A DNA stretch of 64,000 nucleotides from Spirochaetaceae bacterium (GTDB lineage Bacteria > Spirochaetota > Leptospiria > Leptospirales > Leptonemataceae). Both the position numbers and the translations under genes were made by a program. Below are positions 43,069-51,432 of this stretch, in pieces. Position 1 is the first letter of the stretch. Every line of letters begins with the position of its first letter. The notes beneath the pieces were generated by a model, which saw nothing but the letters and a program-made list of their open reading frames with translations, made no database searches and had not been told where the DNA came from. The DNA is taken from contig PBUB01000007.1 in assembly GCA_002729885.1 (NCBI GenBank), positions 62,001-126,000 on the forward strand, read 5' to 3'.

Positions 43069-44562
43069 TCAGGTCCCTTTCTGGAGTACCAGATAGTTGG
43101 CCACTGAAAATTCATCCGAAATCCACTCCGAACTCGAAGAAGCAAATCTGGAGCGAGAGACCATACCCATGAACTGTTCCTGACTGCGTTCATTCATGAG
43201 CCACTCCAAAAGATGCACCAGAAGAGGCGAATCTGCATGATCCGGCGCCGTAATGCTAATGATTGCATGTCCTCCAGCATTGAGATTGTCATAAACCCAG
43301 TCCAGAAGCGAAACGCATTCGCCTTCTACCATGTAATCCATCAATCCGGGAATGACAATTAGATCCTGAGCTCCCAGCGTCATGCGCCCACGACCGGCCA
43401 CCAGGCCCATGACATTCTGCTCTACCAGATCAATGCTGTGAGAAAATCCAAATTCGCTTATGGCATCGGCTACGCTGGCCAGGGCATCCTGGTCTACATC
43501 CACCAGAGTGGTCATGGGATGGGCTTTCGTATTGGCCAGAAAATCCAGAAACTCTCTCGAAGATCCGGAGGCCAGCCCCAGTAGAGCAGGTCTGGACTTT
43601 CCTTTGAGCAAGCGTTGCATAGTATTTGAAATCAGGTTTGCAGATTCCCTTCTGGCTCGACAGAATGTTCGGTTAAGAAACCAGCGATCTATGGACTCGC
43701 CCAGCACAGTATCTCCGGCAGGCCGATTCGCAGAAATCATCTCATTTGTAACAATGTCATCCGAAAAGCCCCTGGGTTTCATATAGCAATGAGCCATGGT
43801 CTCACTCAGCATGAACCATCGAAAGGTTTCTCTGAAAACGTATGCGCCAATTCCAATTAGAAGCTGATCGGTATCCCGGTAGCCCATTAAATCGTCGTAT
43901 CCAATTTCGATGAGTGCTTCTGGACCTGTAAATCGCTTGAGATCCTGAATCACGCTATCGCACAGAGAATCAATTTGATTGTCCAGTTCAGCGATTTCTG
44001 CTCCGTTCCTGAGTTTGGACTGGAATCCCCGCAGCGTAGAGTCAAAGCGCTCCATGGACTGCACCAGATCCTCCGGCAACTGTCTCTGAGTGATGTATCC
44101 CAGCCGGGTGGAATGAAAACGATTCACCTGGGCCACTTCATTAACATTCAGCTCCTGAACATAGGCTGTTGCGTCTCGCAATCGCTGCGAAAGAGTAACT
44201 GCCAGTGAGTGAAATACCCGGGCAGAGAAACCAGGATCAGAAGATAATAGCGATTTGAGTTTGTTGGACTCGATGGCCTCTACAAGAACCTCTCCTTCAG
44301 CCACCACAGAGGCGCTGGCCCCCTGCTCTTCCAGAAAGCTCATCTCTCCAAAGGTTTCTTCCGGGCCCAGACGGTGCAGAGTAATGGAATGCCCTTCTAC
44401 CTCGCTGGCGATTCGCACGAAACCGCTCACTATCAGATAGATGGTCCGCTGCTCGCTACCGGATTTAATAATCACATCATTATCTTTGAAGCGTATCTCT
44501 CGGGCACTTGCTCTTAGCGTTTGCCAGTCTGAATCCGTTAATAGAGATAGAGATCTAAACAT
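43069..44562 (-). CDS. cNMP-binding domain fused to a SAM-methyltransferase-like domain
   Basis: A 497-residue two-domain protein. Residues about 1-120 form a CRP-type cyclic-nucleotide-binding domain: FKDNDVIIKSGSEQRTIYLIVSGFVRIASEVEGHSITLHRLGPEETFGEMSFLEEQGASASVVAE, with the FGEMSFL phosphate-cassette region. There is no CRP helix-turn-helix; after a helical linker, residues about 330-497 resemble a class I methyltransferase: PALLGLASGSSREFLDFL, TTLVDVDQDALASV, QDLIVIPGLMDYM and DNLNAGGHAIISI. A second-messenger-gated enzyme is inferred. Start is one base after the MpaB-like stop. Confidence 0.8.
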   Translation of the reverse strand: MFRSLSLLTDSDWQTLRASAREIRFKDNDVIIKSGSEQRTIYLIVSGFVRIASEVEGHSITLHRLGPEETFGEMSFLEEQGASASVVAEGEVLVEAIESNKLKSLLSSDPGFSARVFHSLAVTLSQRLRDATAYVQELNVNEVAQVNRFHSTRLGYITQRQLPEDLVQSMERFDSTLRGFQSKLRNGAEIAELDNQIDSLCDSVIQDLKRFTGPEALIEIGYDDLMGYRDTDQLLIGIGAYVFRETFRWFMLSETMAHCYMKPRGFSDDIVTNEMISANRPAGDTVLGESIDRWFLNRTFCRARRESANLISNTMQRLLKGKSRPALLGLASGSSREFLDFLANTKAHPMTTLVDVDQDALASVADAISEFGFSHSIDLVEQNVMGLVAGRGRMTLGAQDLIVIPGLMDYMVEGECVSLLDWVYDNLNAGGHAIISITAPDHADSPLLVHLLEWLMNERSQEQFMGMVSRSRFASSSSEWISDEFSVANYLVLQKGT

Positions 44563-44563
44563 C

Positions 44564-45718
44564 TTAATGTGCTCCTTTTTCAGCGGAGTTTAGCCTGGAA
44601 GGCATATTGAACTTCGCATCTTTTCCTTTAAGACCGGAGCTTAAAGTTCGATGCCACACAAACTGGCCAATTCGAGAAGCCAGTAGCCCGGCACCAGGAA
44701 TCAGAATTCGAAATAATTCTGCGAAGCGAACAAAGGGCCAGATTGAATACGGAAGCATTTGCCAGACATTGAAGCCAAGCCCCAGTTCGGATGCTCTTCT
44801 TCCTCCCAGGAGATTTCTGGTAAGGCCGGCCAGCATGGAACGAATGAGCGATTTCATAGGTAGACCCACAACATCCACTGCCATTGAAGAACCTGCATCC
44901 AGAAGTGATGACATCAACTGCACGGAAGGCTCATCTGCAGGCTGCCTGTTTAGCTCCAGTACATCAAGGATTCTGCGGCATTCGTTGGAAGTGGCTGGAA
45001 GAATATCGCGGTCGATTCCCAGAAGAAATCCGTTATATCGCCAGATCGCATACATGGATTGTTCTTCTCGCGAGCTTATGTACAGCCCCCATCGGCGAAG
45101 CGCCCGCACCACGGCCAGCGAGAACAGGACATTGCTTCCCAGCATCTGCCACTGATTGATAGGCTGACCCCAGTTCTCCCGGTCCCATTTGCCGCTTTTT
45201 AGTAGCAGTCGGCGAACCTGGGCATGCATCAATCTAACGCGAATTGTGACCTGATAGCCACGGCTTCCCGGCAGCAACCCTCCAGGACGACAGCATTCGT
45301 ATACGAATCCGGCCGTTTCATCCAATCGTCTTCGAGCTCGCTGCACCAGGCGGCCAGAAAACACCAGAGGTTTACTACTTAAAGGATCCAGATAGCCAGT
45401 GGGTAAGGAATGACACATCAAAGCCGCAGGGCCAAATGGGCCAGTTCGCATGAATGCGTTGGCACCGTATTCGATTTCGTCATAATCCACCCAGAGAGGT
45501 GTACGCGCCAGGTCCGCAAACAAGTCCTTCACAGATGCCGGTGCCTGGGGAACCTTCTCAATACCGGCATTTAGAGCCAGAGAAAGGATTGCATTTCCTT
45601 CGCCGGGTCGCATACGCGAAAAATCTTCCACTACGGCATCAGCCAGAACATCGGATGCATGGAAGTACGGAGCCATCCTGTTTCGTAGCTCTTCGATTTG
45701 AGAATCGGGATGCTTCAT
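44564..45718 (-). CDS. MpaB/DUF2236-family oxygenase (latex-clearing-like)
   Basis: A 384-residue protein of the ER-bound oxygenase MpaB / Lcp / DUF2236 family: WVDYDEIEYGANAFMRTGPFGPAALMCHSLPTGY, LDETAGFVYECCRPGGLLPGSRGYQVTIRVRLMHAQVRRLL, WGQPINQWQMLGSNVLFS and YAIWRYNGFLLGID. The family uses a heme b to cleave alkenyl or isoprenoid chains (fungal MpaB cuts a farnesyl side chain; Lcp cleaves rubber). The HA(Q)VRRLL and Q-x-D/Q histidine positions are present. Its ATG overlaps the methyltransferase stop by 4 nt (ATGA). Confidence 0.85.
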   Translation of the reverse strand: MKHPDSQIEELRNRMAPYFHASDVLADAVVEDFSRMRPGEGNAILSLALNAGIEKVPQAPASVKDLFADLARTPLWVDYDEIEYGANAFMRTGPFGPAALMCHSLPTGYLDPLSSKPLVFSGRLVQRARRRLDETAGFVYECCRPGGLLPGSRGYQVTIRVRLMHAQVRRLLLKSGKWDRENWGQPINQWQMLGSNVLFSLAVVRALRRWGLYISSREEQSMYAIWRYNGFLLGIDRDILPATSNECRRILDVLELNRQPADEPSVQLMSSLLDAGSSMAVDVVGLPMKSLIRSMLAGLTRNLLGGRRASELGLGFNVWQMLPYSIWPFVRFAELFRILIPGAGLLASRIGQFVWHRTLSSGLKGKDAKFNMPSRLNSAEKGAH

Positions 45719-46710
45719 GAATGATGGCCGGTCCCGGGCTTTCGAGCTGTAAATACTCCATATCGCCAGAGATTCCTTTTAAGCGCCTTCCATTGAAATT
45801 TGCCTGCCAGATAGTTTCCGTGCTGGATGGAATTTCTGAGTCCCATCCAGTACATCAAATTCGCAGGCCATGTTGCAAGACGAGCTCGAGAATTCAGAAT
45901 TCTCGCAGAAGGTAATATCAGATCCGTTACATCCCGGGCGGAGATCTGTTCAAAGCCCACAGAACTCATGGACTGTTCGAATTCTTCAAACGTAGCCAGG
46001 GAATCCACCGCCCAGGGCTCCAGCCATCCACGCATCAGCTTCCTTTCGTATGAGTCCAGATCTTCGGCAGGCAAACTGAAGCCATCGGCGATAATCAATC
46101 GTCCACCTGGTTTAAGAAGACGAAATGCTTCTCGCAGAAAGGCACTTTTATCCCCGGCATGACATACACTTTCAATGGCCCAGACTACATTAAATGTAGA
46201 ATCTGCAAAGCCAGAGGCGCAGAAATCTCGCACCTGAAAATCAGCATTTGATGCTCCATTCTCCTCTGCAATCTCTCGCGCTCGATCAATCTGGCGCTGC
46301 GACAGGGAAATACCGGTGGCCCTGCATCCGGTGCTGAGAGCAAGATAGACGGAACTGCCTCCAATGCCACATCCAGCATCCAGAACGTGATCCTCTTTGG
46401 AAATGCCCGCAGCTTCACACATCCACTGGTTTTGATACTGCTGGGCCTGCCTCAAGCTGCGAACACCTTCAGTCCAGAAACCATAATGTAATGCAAAGCT
46501 CTGCTGAGTATTCCAGACAATTTGATAGTCCCATTCGCATGTATCGTAGTAAGAAATGATTTCCTGATGGGCATTGACTGGCATATCGAATTCGCAGCAT
46601 TTTAGATCTCGCAGCAGTATTGGAGCAAGTAACTTTTGGGTAGCTGACCAGGGTTTTGATGTGGAGATTTGCCTGGCCCCTGGCCCAGGAATGCACAGAA
46701 GTATTCTCAT
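45715..46710 (-). CDS. Class I SAM-dependent methyltransferase (sterol/tocopherol-MT type)
   Basis: A 331-residue methyltransferase and first gene of the operon. SAM motif I is VLDAGCGIGGSSVYLAL, then GISLSQRQIDRAREIAEENG, WAIESVCHAGDK and FRLLKPGGRLIIADGF. WDYQIVWNTQQSFALHYGFW precedes the fold and is typical for enzymes that methylate small lipophilic substrates (delta-24-sterol or gamma-tocopherol types). I favour the ATG at 46710 because AGGT lies 10 nt before it; ATG 46584 is an alternative. Divergent from the DISM-GGDEF gene. Confidence 0.88.
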   Translation of the reverse strand: MRILLCIPGPGARQISTSKPWSATQKLLAPILLRDLKCCEFDMPVNAHQEIISYYDTCEWDYQIVWNTQQSFALHYGFWTEGVRSLRQAQQYQNQWMCEAAGISKEDHVLDAGCGIGGSSVYLALSTGCRATGISLSQRQIDRAREIAEENGASNADFQVRDFCASGFADSTFNVVWAIESVCHAGDKSAFLREAFRLLKPGGRLIIADGFSLPAEDLDSYERKLMRGWLEPWAVDSLATFEEFEQSMSSVGFEQISARDVTDLILPSARILNSRARLATWPANLMYWMGLRNSIQHGNYLAGKFQWKALKRNLWRYGVFTARKPGTGHHS

Positions 46711-46825
46711 TAATTTTACCTGCTTTGAGCTTATCATTCGGTAGACCAGAAGAGTTCGGTATTGCTGCCGGAGTATCCAGGCCTTTTGCCTTGACACCGT
46801 GCTGGAACGGGCCGCAATCACAGGG

Positions 46826-48643
46826 ATGCTGCCAGGGAAGAATCAAATACCGGGGTACCTTATGCTACTTGGAACCCTGCTCCCTGCTCAGATTTTTGCT
46901 GAACCGGTGCATCTCGGTCCAGACTTCTACTTCGAGAACCTACGGGCCCATTGTGAACTAATCATCATTCCGGCCAGCCTAAAAACTAAACGACCACTAT
47001 CGATTCGCACTATCCAGCAAAGATCAGACTGGAGGCCCTGTTCGGAATTGTCATTATCCAGAGGGTACTCGAACGAAGTAGTATGGCTTCGCACCAGAAT
47101 CATTAACGATACGAATCTGGATCAAATCCTGTTTCTGGAATCCACCCCACCCTGGATCTCAGAAGTGGATGTATTCCAGGTTAATGAAAAAGGAACCATA
47201 CTATTTCAACGAAGCTACGGATCGGGCCGTCCTTTCTACGAAAGGGACTTTGCAGTTCCTCCAATCTATGCGCCAATTACTGTAAGACAGAAATCTACTG
47301 ATGAAGTCTATGTGCGCCTGCACAGCCAGGGTAGTCTGCCCATCAACCTGGCAATCCATTCAACGGAAAGCTTTGAGAAGGACCGAACATTCTGGAGCAC
47401 CTTTAACGGAATATTGATGGGCGGAGTGGCACTGCTCATTCTTTACAATCTGGCTGTATACTGGTCCATTCGCGATCCAGATTACCTGGTATATGTCCTA
47501 TTTGCCTTCTGGGGTACTCTGTTTCTTGGCGCTGTATACGGATATAATTTTCAGTTTTTCTGGCCTGCATGGCCAGAGGCCCACCTGCGAATAACCTGGA
47601 TCTCCATTGGCCTGGGCTCGGCCAGCATGATACTTATGGCGCGCAGGTTCCTGAATCTAAAAACCTACATGCCCTGGGCCGCGAAGGGCTTTCTTGTTCT
47701 AATTTATTCCGGTTTACTCATTGCCGCTCTGGCCTGGCCGTTTGCACACAGCCGTCTATTGCAGATCATCGCCAACGGACATGGAGTATTATCCGCCTTT
47801 CTAAGTCTGGGCGTTACTGGCTACGGAGTCGTTCGAAAACTGCCGGGGTCACGAATATTCCTGGGAGCATGGCTTTTTCTGCTTATGAGCCTTGCTTCCA
47901 TTGGACTTGTCAATCGCGGAGTCTTTGAATTCAGCGAAACCCTGCATCGAGCCGGCGGGTTCGCTTTGATAGCCAACCTGACGCTGTTATCTTTCGCACT
48001 GGCCGACAAGATCCGACAGATTCACCGGGAAAAGGATCGAGCGGAAGAAAGAACCCGAAGAATTCTGGAAGCATCCAAAGCTGACCTGGAACGGAAAGTG
48101 GCGCGAAGGACTGCCGATCTGGAGCAGGCCCGTCAGAGTGCGGAATATCTGGCCAGCATCGATGTACTGACCGGGCTGAAAAATCGACGAGCATTATTTG
48201 AGCTGGGACGAGCTCTATTGTCCACTTCGCAGGAAAGTGAAAGTCCCCTTACGGACATTCTTCTGGATCTTGACCATTTCAAGATAATCAATGATACGCA
48301 TGGTCATGCTACAGGGGATGAGGTGCTTCGCACGGTAGGCGGGATACTCGGCGATGCCGTGGACGGACATGATGTTGTGGGTCGATTGGGAGGCGAAGAG
48401 TTTTTAATACTCCGGGCAGGGGAAGGCATGAATGAAGCCAGCACTTTTGCAGAGGCTCTTCGCGAACAGATCGACTCTCTGGGCTTTCCTGTATCTGACG
48501 GAATCCTGTCCACCAGCGCCAGCTTTGGACTGGCCGATGTGCGAAAGGACGAACGTCTGGAGGATGTCTTAACTCGTGCAGATGCAGCACTATACGCAGC
48601 CAAAGATCAGGGACGAAACCAGGTGGTGCAGTTCGGGAATTAG
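46826..48643 (+). CDS. 7TMR-DISM diguanylate cyclase
   Basis: A 605-residue membrane sensor. A signal peptide (MLLGTLLPAQIFAE) leads into an extracytoplasmic DISMED2 beta-sandwich (VVWLRTRIINDTNLDQILFLESTPPWISEVDVF...), seven TM helices (about 200-400), a coiled-coil linker (DLERKVARRTADLEQARQSAEYLAS) and a GGDEF domain with LTGLKNRRALFELG, DLDHFKIINDTHGHATGDEVLR and GGEEF. The active-site signature is intact, so it should make cyclic di-GMP. No RxxD inhibitory site five residues before the signature is obvious. The start could also be GTG 46799. Ligand unknown; the neighbouring cNMP-binding protein could read a related signal, which is speculation. Confidence 0.93.
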   Translation: MLPGKNQIPGYLMLLGTLLPAQIFAEPVHLGPDFYFENLRAHCELIIIPASLKTKRPLSIRTIQQRSDWRPCSELSLSRGYSNEVVWLRTRIINDTNLDQILFLESTPPWISEVDVFQVNEKGTILFQRSYGSGRPFYERDFAVPPIYAPITVRQKSTDEVYVRLHSQGSLPINLAIHSTESFEKDRTFWSTFNGILMGGVALLILYNLAVYWSIRDPDYLVYVLFAFWGTLFLGAVYGYNFQFFWPAWPEAHLRITWISIGLGSASMILMARRFLNLKTYMPWAAKGFLVLIYSGLLIAALAWPFAHSRLLQIIANGHGVLSAFLSLGVTGYGVVRKLPGSRIFLGAWLFLLMSLASIGLVNRGVFEFSETLHRAGGFALIANLTLLSFALADKIRQIHREKDRAEERTRRILEASKADLERKVARRTADLEQARQSAEYLASIDVLTGLKNRRALFELGRALLSTSQESESPLTDILLDLDHFKIINDTHGHATGDEVLRTVGGILGDAVDGHDVVGRLGGEEFLILRAGEGMNEASTFAEALREQIDSLGFPVSDGILSTSASFGLADVRKDERLEDVLTRADAALYAAKDQGRNQVVQFGN

Positions 48644-48755
48644 CTGGCTGTGGCCACTGCGTTATAATGTTAGCTACAGGACGTTATTGTAACTTTCGCA
48701 CATTTTATGCGCCGGAGTGCGTATAAATTGCGTCCAATGGATGCGGAGGCCAGCA

Positions 48756-49724
48756 ATGCAACCAATCTTATCATGTCTTTTCGAGAAGCAACAATCCACA
48801 GTAATACCTGGAAAAAGCCCAATACACAGACCATCTAAATGGCGCCCGCTTCTCGCATTTCTGCTGACGCTGGGCCTACCGGCTACGATGGAGGCTCGCA
48901 CAGTCGTAATTCACCTGGAGGACTCCACTGTTTTTGCAGGGTTTGCCGGTGAATCTTCTCCACGAATGAGCATGCCTGCGGTGGTGGGTCGATCTCGTTC
49001 AATGGGTCCTATGATTGGGATGAATCAGAAACAGGTCTATGTGGGCAACGAAGCTCTCGCAAAGCAATCTACATTGAATATCACATATATTGTTCAAAAT
49101 GGCGTGCTGAAGGATTATGATGGCTTCGAGAAGATTTTGCATCATATTTTCTACAATGCCCTTAAAGTTGAACCCGAAGATTCAGAGGTGCTTATTGCAC
49201 TTTCGCCCGAAAGCACTTCTCAGAACCGAGAACGAATCATTCAAATCCTGTTCGAAACGTTTAATACTCAGGCAGCCTATGTATCCTGGGATCCTGTACT
49301 TTCCCTTTATGCGGCACAGCGAACCTCGGGAATTGTGATTCAGCAGGGAGCCAGTTACTACAGAGTGACTTCCATTTATGAAGGTTACATGCAAAAGAGT
49401 GTGCGGGCCGGTAGTGGATCAGACATAGTAAGCAGCATAAAGGAGGTAATCTCAGCTCTTTCCACCGGGCAGAGAGCTTCCGTAATTTCCTCGGTTCTAA
49501 TTACCGGTATGAAGGTAACGGACGCAGACTCAATCTACGAGAAGTTTGTATCTGTCGCGGCAGGAGATAGTAAACCGGTGCAATTGAATTTTTCACCACC
49601 TCCTGAATCAAGCTGGCGGGGCGGATCCATACTCAGTGCCCTCAGTACCTTCGCAGATATGTGGGTGACGAAAGATGAATACGATGAGTCCGGACCATCT
49701 ATCGTGCACAGGAAGTGTAATTGA
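48756..49724 (+). CDS. Exported homologue of eukaryotic actin, ATP motifs degenerate
   Basis: A 322-residue protein whose closest recognisable relative is eukaryotic actin, not MreB or ParM. Start ATG 48756 has GGAGG 6 nt upstream. Residues 1-46 hold a basic region and hydrophobic core (WRPLLAFLLTLGLPATMEA), a likely signal peptide. Residues 61-211 align without gaps to actin 19-169 (AGFAGESSPR, VYVGNEA, LHHIFYNAL, ILFETFNT, VLSLYAAQRTSGIV, IYEGY); residues 287-321 align to actin 340-374 and end EYDESGPSIVHRKC. A net 95 residues (subdomain 3/4 area) are missing. The phosphate loops are lost: actin DNGSG is HLEDS (53-57), Gln137 is Asp, Asp154 is Gln. The target-binding cleft residues are kept. 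A TATAAT at 48663 may be its promoter. Role unknown; host mimicry or a structural protein are possible. Confidence 0.9.
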   Translation: MQPILSCLFEKQQSTVIPGKSPIHRPSKWRPLLAFLLTLGLPATMEARTVVIHLEDSTVFAGFAGESSPRMSMPAVVGRSRSMGPMIGMNQKQVYVGNEALAKQSTLNITYIVQNGVLKDYDGFEKILHHIFYNALKVEPEDSEVLIALSPESTSQNRERIIQILFETFNTQAAYVSWDPVLSLYAAQRTSGIVIQQGASYYRVTSIYEGYMQKSVRAGSGSDIVSSIKEVISALSTGQRASVISSVLITGMKVTDADSIYEKFVSVAAGDSKPVQLNFSPPPESSWRGGSILSALSTFADMWVTKDEYDESGPSIVHRKCN

Positions 49725-49744
49725 TTGCCAACTGCTAAGCGATT

Positions 49745-50617
49745 TCACGGTCGGTAGCGTTTGGAAAGATAGTTCTCTACGTTCTGTATCTCATCAAGAG
49801 TCAATGCCCGATCGTATACGAGTATCTCTGCAATGGCCCCCTCCATGTACAGGAACTCTCCGGGAACAATAGGACGGGGCCTGCCTCCAAAGTAAAAGCT
49901 GGCCGTGACGCTTCCGGTAGGATTGTTCGTGAACACCGCCAGCAGAGAAGGCTGTACACCGTTGATTCTTACTATATGCGAAGCATCGGCTCCACCGTAC
50001 TGGACAGTTACATATAAAGCTTCATTCGTTGTAGCCCAGTTCGCATCCGCATCTCTGGTGGACATGGTGGTGCCAAAGGTGCCTGGCCCCCGACGAAAGG
50101 CGGATGTATTGGTATTACCAGAAGCGAGATACATGCCCCCCGCATTAGTACTATTTGTGTCCTCGCCATGCTCGGTAATGACATGAACTCCAGAGAGAGA
50201 ATGCCGCAGAGCCACGAAGTACGTTACCTGGTCTCCCAGCGTCAGATTCAAATATTCCATACCACCGGCGGAAAATACTACAGATGGGCGGCCATTCATG
50301 GAAGAGTCAGATGCCAGAAATACAGGAGCCAATCCAGTCTCCACCACAGTGGCCGCTTGATTGGATACTCCGTTAGCCCATTGACTGACTGTACCGTCGG
50401 CTGCCAGAGTAAGTCCGCGATCGGCCCGAAGAGAGAGAACCAGAGAATCCGTCACCGGCACTACCTCTGTAGAAAAATACAGAAAGGCAGCGATGACATT
50501 TTGATTCGAGGCCTTCGGTTCCTCCAGGATTTCCTGAGAGAATGGATGGGCCACGCAGTTCGCACACAGGAATGCCACCAGCAGGGGCCATCTAATGAAA
50601 GACAGAAAAGACTTCAT
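49745..50617 (-). CDS. Exported LamG/concanavalin-like protein, likely lipoprotein
   Basis: A 290-residue exported protein. The signal peptide (FIRWPLLVAFLCANC) ends in a relaxed lipobox with Asn at -1. The mature protein is a Laminin-G-3/concanavalin-like jellyroll: LSLRADRGLTLAADGTVSQWANGV, RPSVVFSAGGMEYLNL, VTYFVALRH, and the signature end GAIAEILVYDRALTLDEIQNVENYLSKRY. Such domains bind glycans or proteins. It is convergent with the actin-like gene, with only 20 nt between stops, so the pair is physically close but not one operon. A surface-adhesin role is inference. Confidence 0.88.
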   Translation of the reverse strand: MKSFLSFIRWPLLVAFLCANCVAHPFSQEILEEPKASNQNVIAAFLYFSTEVVPVTDSLVLSLRADRGLTLAADGTVSQWANGVSNQAATVVETGLAPVFLASDSSMNGRPSVVFSAGGMEYLNLTLGDQVTYFVALRHSLSGVHVITEHGEDTNSTNAGGMYLASGNTNTSAFRRGPGTFGTTMSTRDADANWATTNEALYVTVQYGGADASHIVRINGVQPSLLAVFTNNPTGSVTASFYFGGRPRPIVPGEFLYMEGAIAEILVYDRALTLDEIQNVENYLSKRYRP

Positions 50618-51070
50618 TGAATTTTCCGGGTAACCGGCAATCCATTATGAGTCTCTGGATTTAATCTAGCTATTTTCGTTTTACAGACTTTTTTTAATCA
50701 CAAACTTCTTCCAATAAATGTTTGTAGTCCGGAGTGCAGGGCGTCGGGTAATAGGACGCAAAAAAGGTTCGGACCGAATAAAAAGCCAGGGGCCCGGCAA
50801 ATGAAAAGCCAGAGCCCGGCCCGGGATTGCACAGTGCCGTTTTCTCCAACCATATCCTGCCCGGACCTGGATTTATTTAGTTCTTTACCGCTAAATGTCA
50901 CTGGAATTTAGTGCCATTAACGCTTTTCTATCAATCGACTGACCCACGACTCGGCGCAAGAACCCGAGCAGCATGACCGGCCTGGCCTTTCTTTCTTCTT
51001 TGTTCTTCCCTTTTCTAACGACATCGCAATTTGATCGCAAGGTGATTTTTGATAATACAGGTATAACCAA
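50618..51070. other. Intergenic region with short direct repeat and RRM-gene leader
   Basis: About 450 bases between divergent genes. AAAAGCCAGGGGCCCGGC (50782-50799) is repeated as AAAAGCCAGAGCCCGGC at 50805, offset 23 bp. The T run at 50688-50694 has no hairpin. The stretch before 51071 is a pyrimidine-rich, possibly long 5' leader of the RNA-binding-protein gene, as is usual for cold-inducible RRM genes. No gene is seen. Confidence 0.4.
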
Positions 51071-51325
51071 TTGAAACTTTTTGTAGGAAACATCAGCTTT
51101 GATGCAACCCAGGAATCTTTTAAGCAGCTCTTTGCTGCTTATGGCGAAGTAGAATCCGCCAATATCGTAATGGACCGTGAAACCGGGCGATCTCGAGGTT
51201 TTGGATTCGTGGAAATGCCAAACAAGAAAGAAGCCATTGCGGCCATTAGTGCCCTTTCGGATACAGAACTGCACGGACGTCAAATCGTTGTAAACGAAGC
51301 ACGTCCCAGGACCAACCGATTCTAA
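51071..51325 (+). CDS. RRM-domain RNA-binding protein
   Basis: An 84-residue single RRM protein: RNP2 is [12 protein letters not shown]1 is RGFGFVEM, and the fold ends with [14 protein letters not shown]. It starts with TTG at 51071, placing the RRM at residue 2 as in bacterial Rbp proteins, with AGG about 10 nt upstream. Bacterial RRM proteins bind single-stranded RNA and are often cold-induced. The RhlE-type helicase gene follows after 107 nt on the same strand, suggesting joint action in RNA remodelling. Confidence 0.93.
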   Translation: MKLFVGNISFDATQESFKQLFAAYGEVESANIVMDRETGRSRGFGFVEMPNKKEAIAAISALSDTELHGRQIVVNEARPRTNRF

Positions 51326-51432
51326 GACTCTTACCGTGGGGAGTTCGGTTCGCGCCGAACTCCTGCACCACCGTAGCAACGACCTCGCAAGGAAGCTGCT
51401 ACAAGTTAGCTTTCACATTTACGAGGATACCC

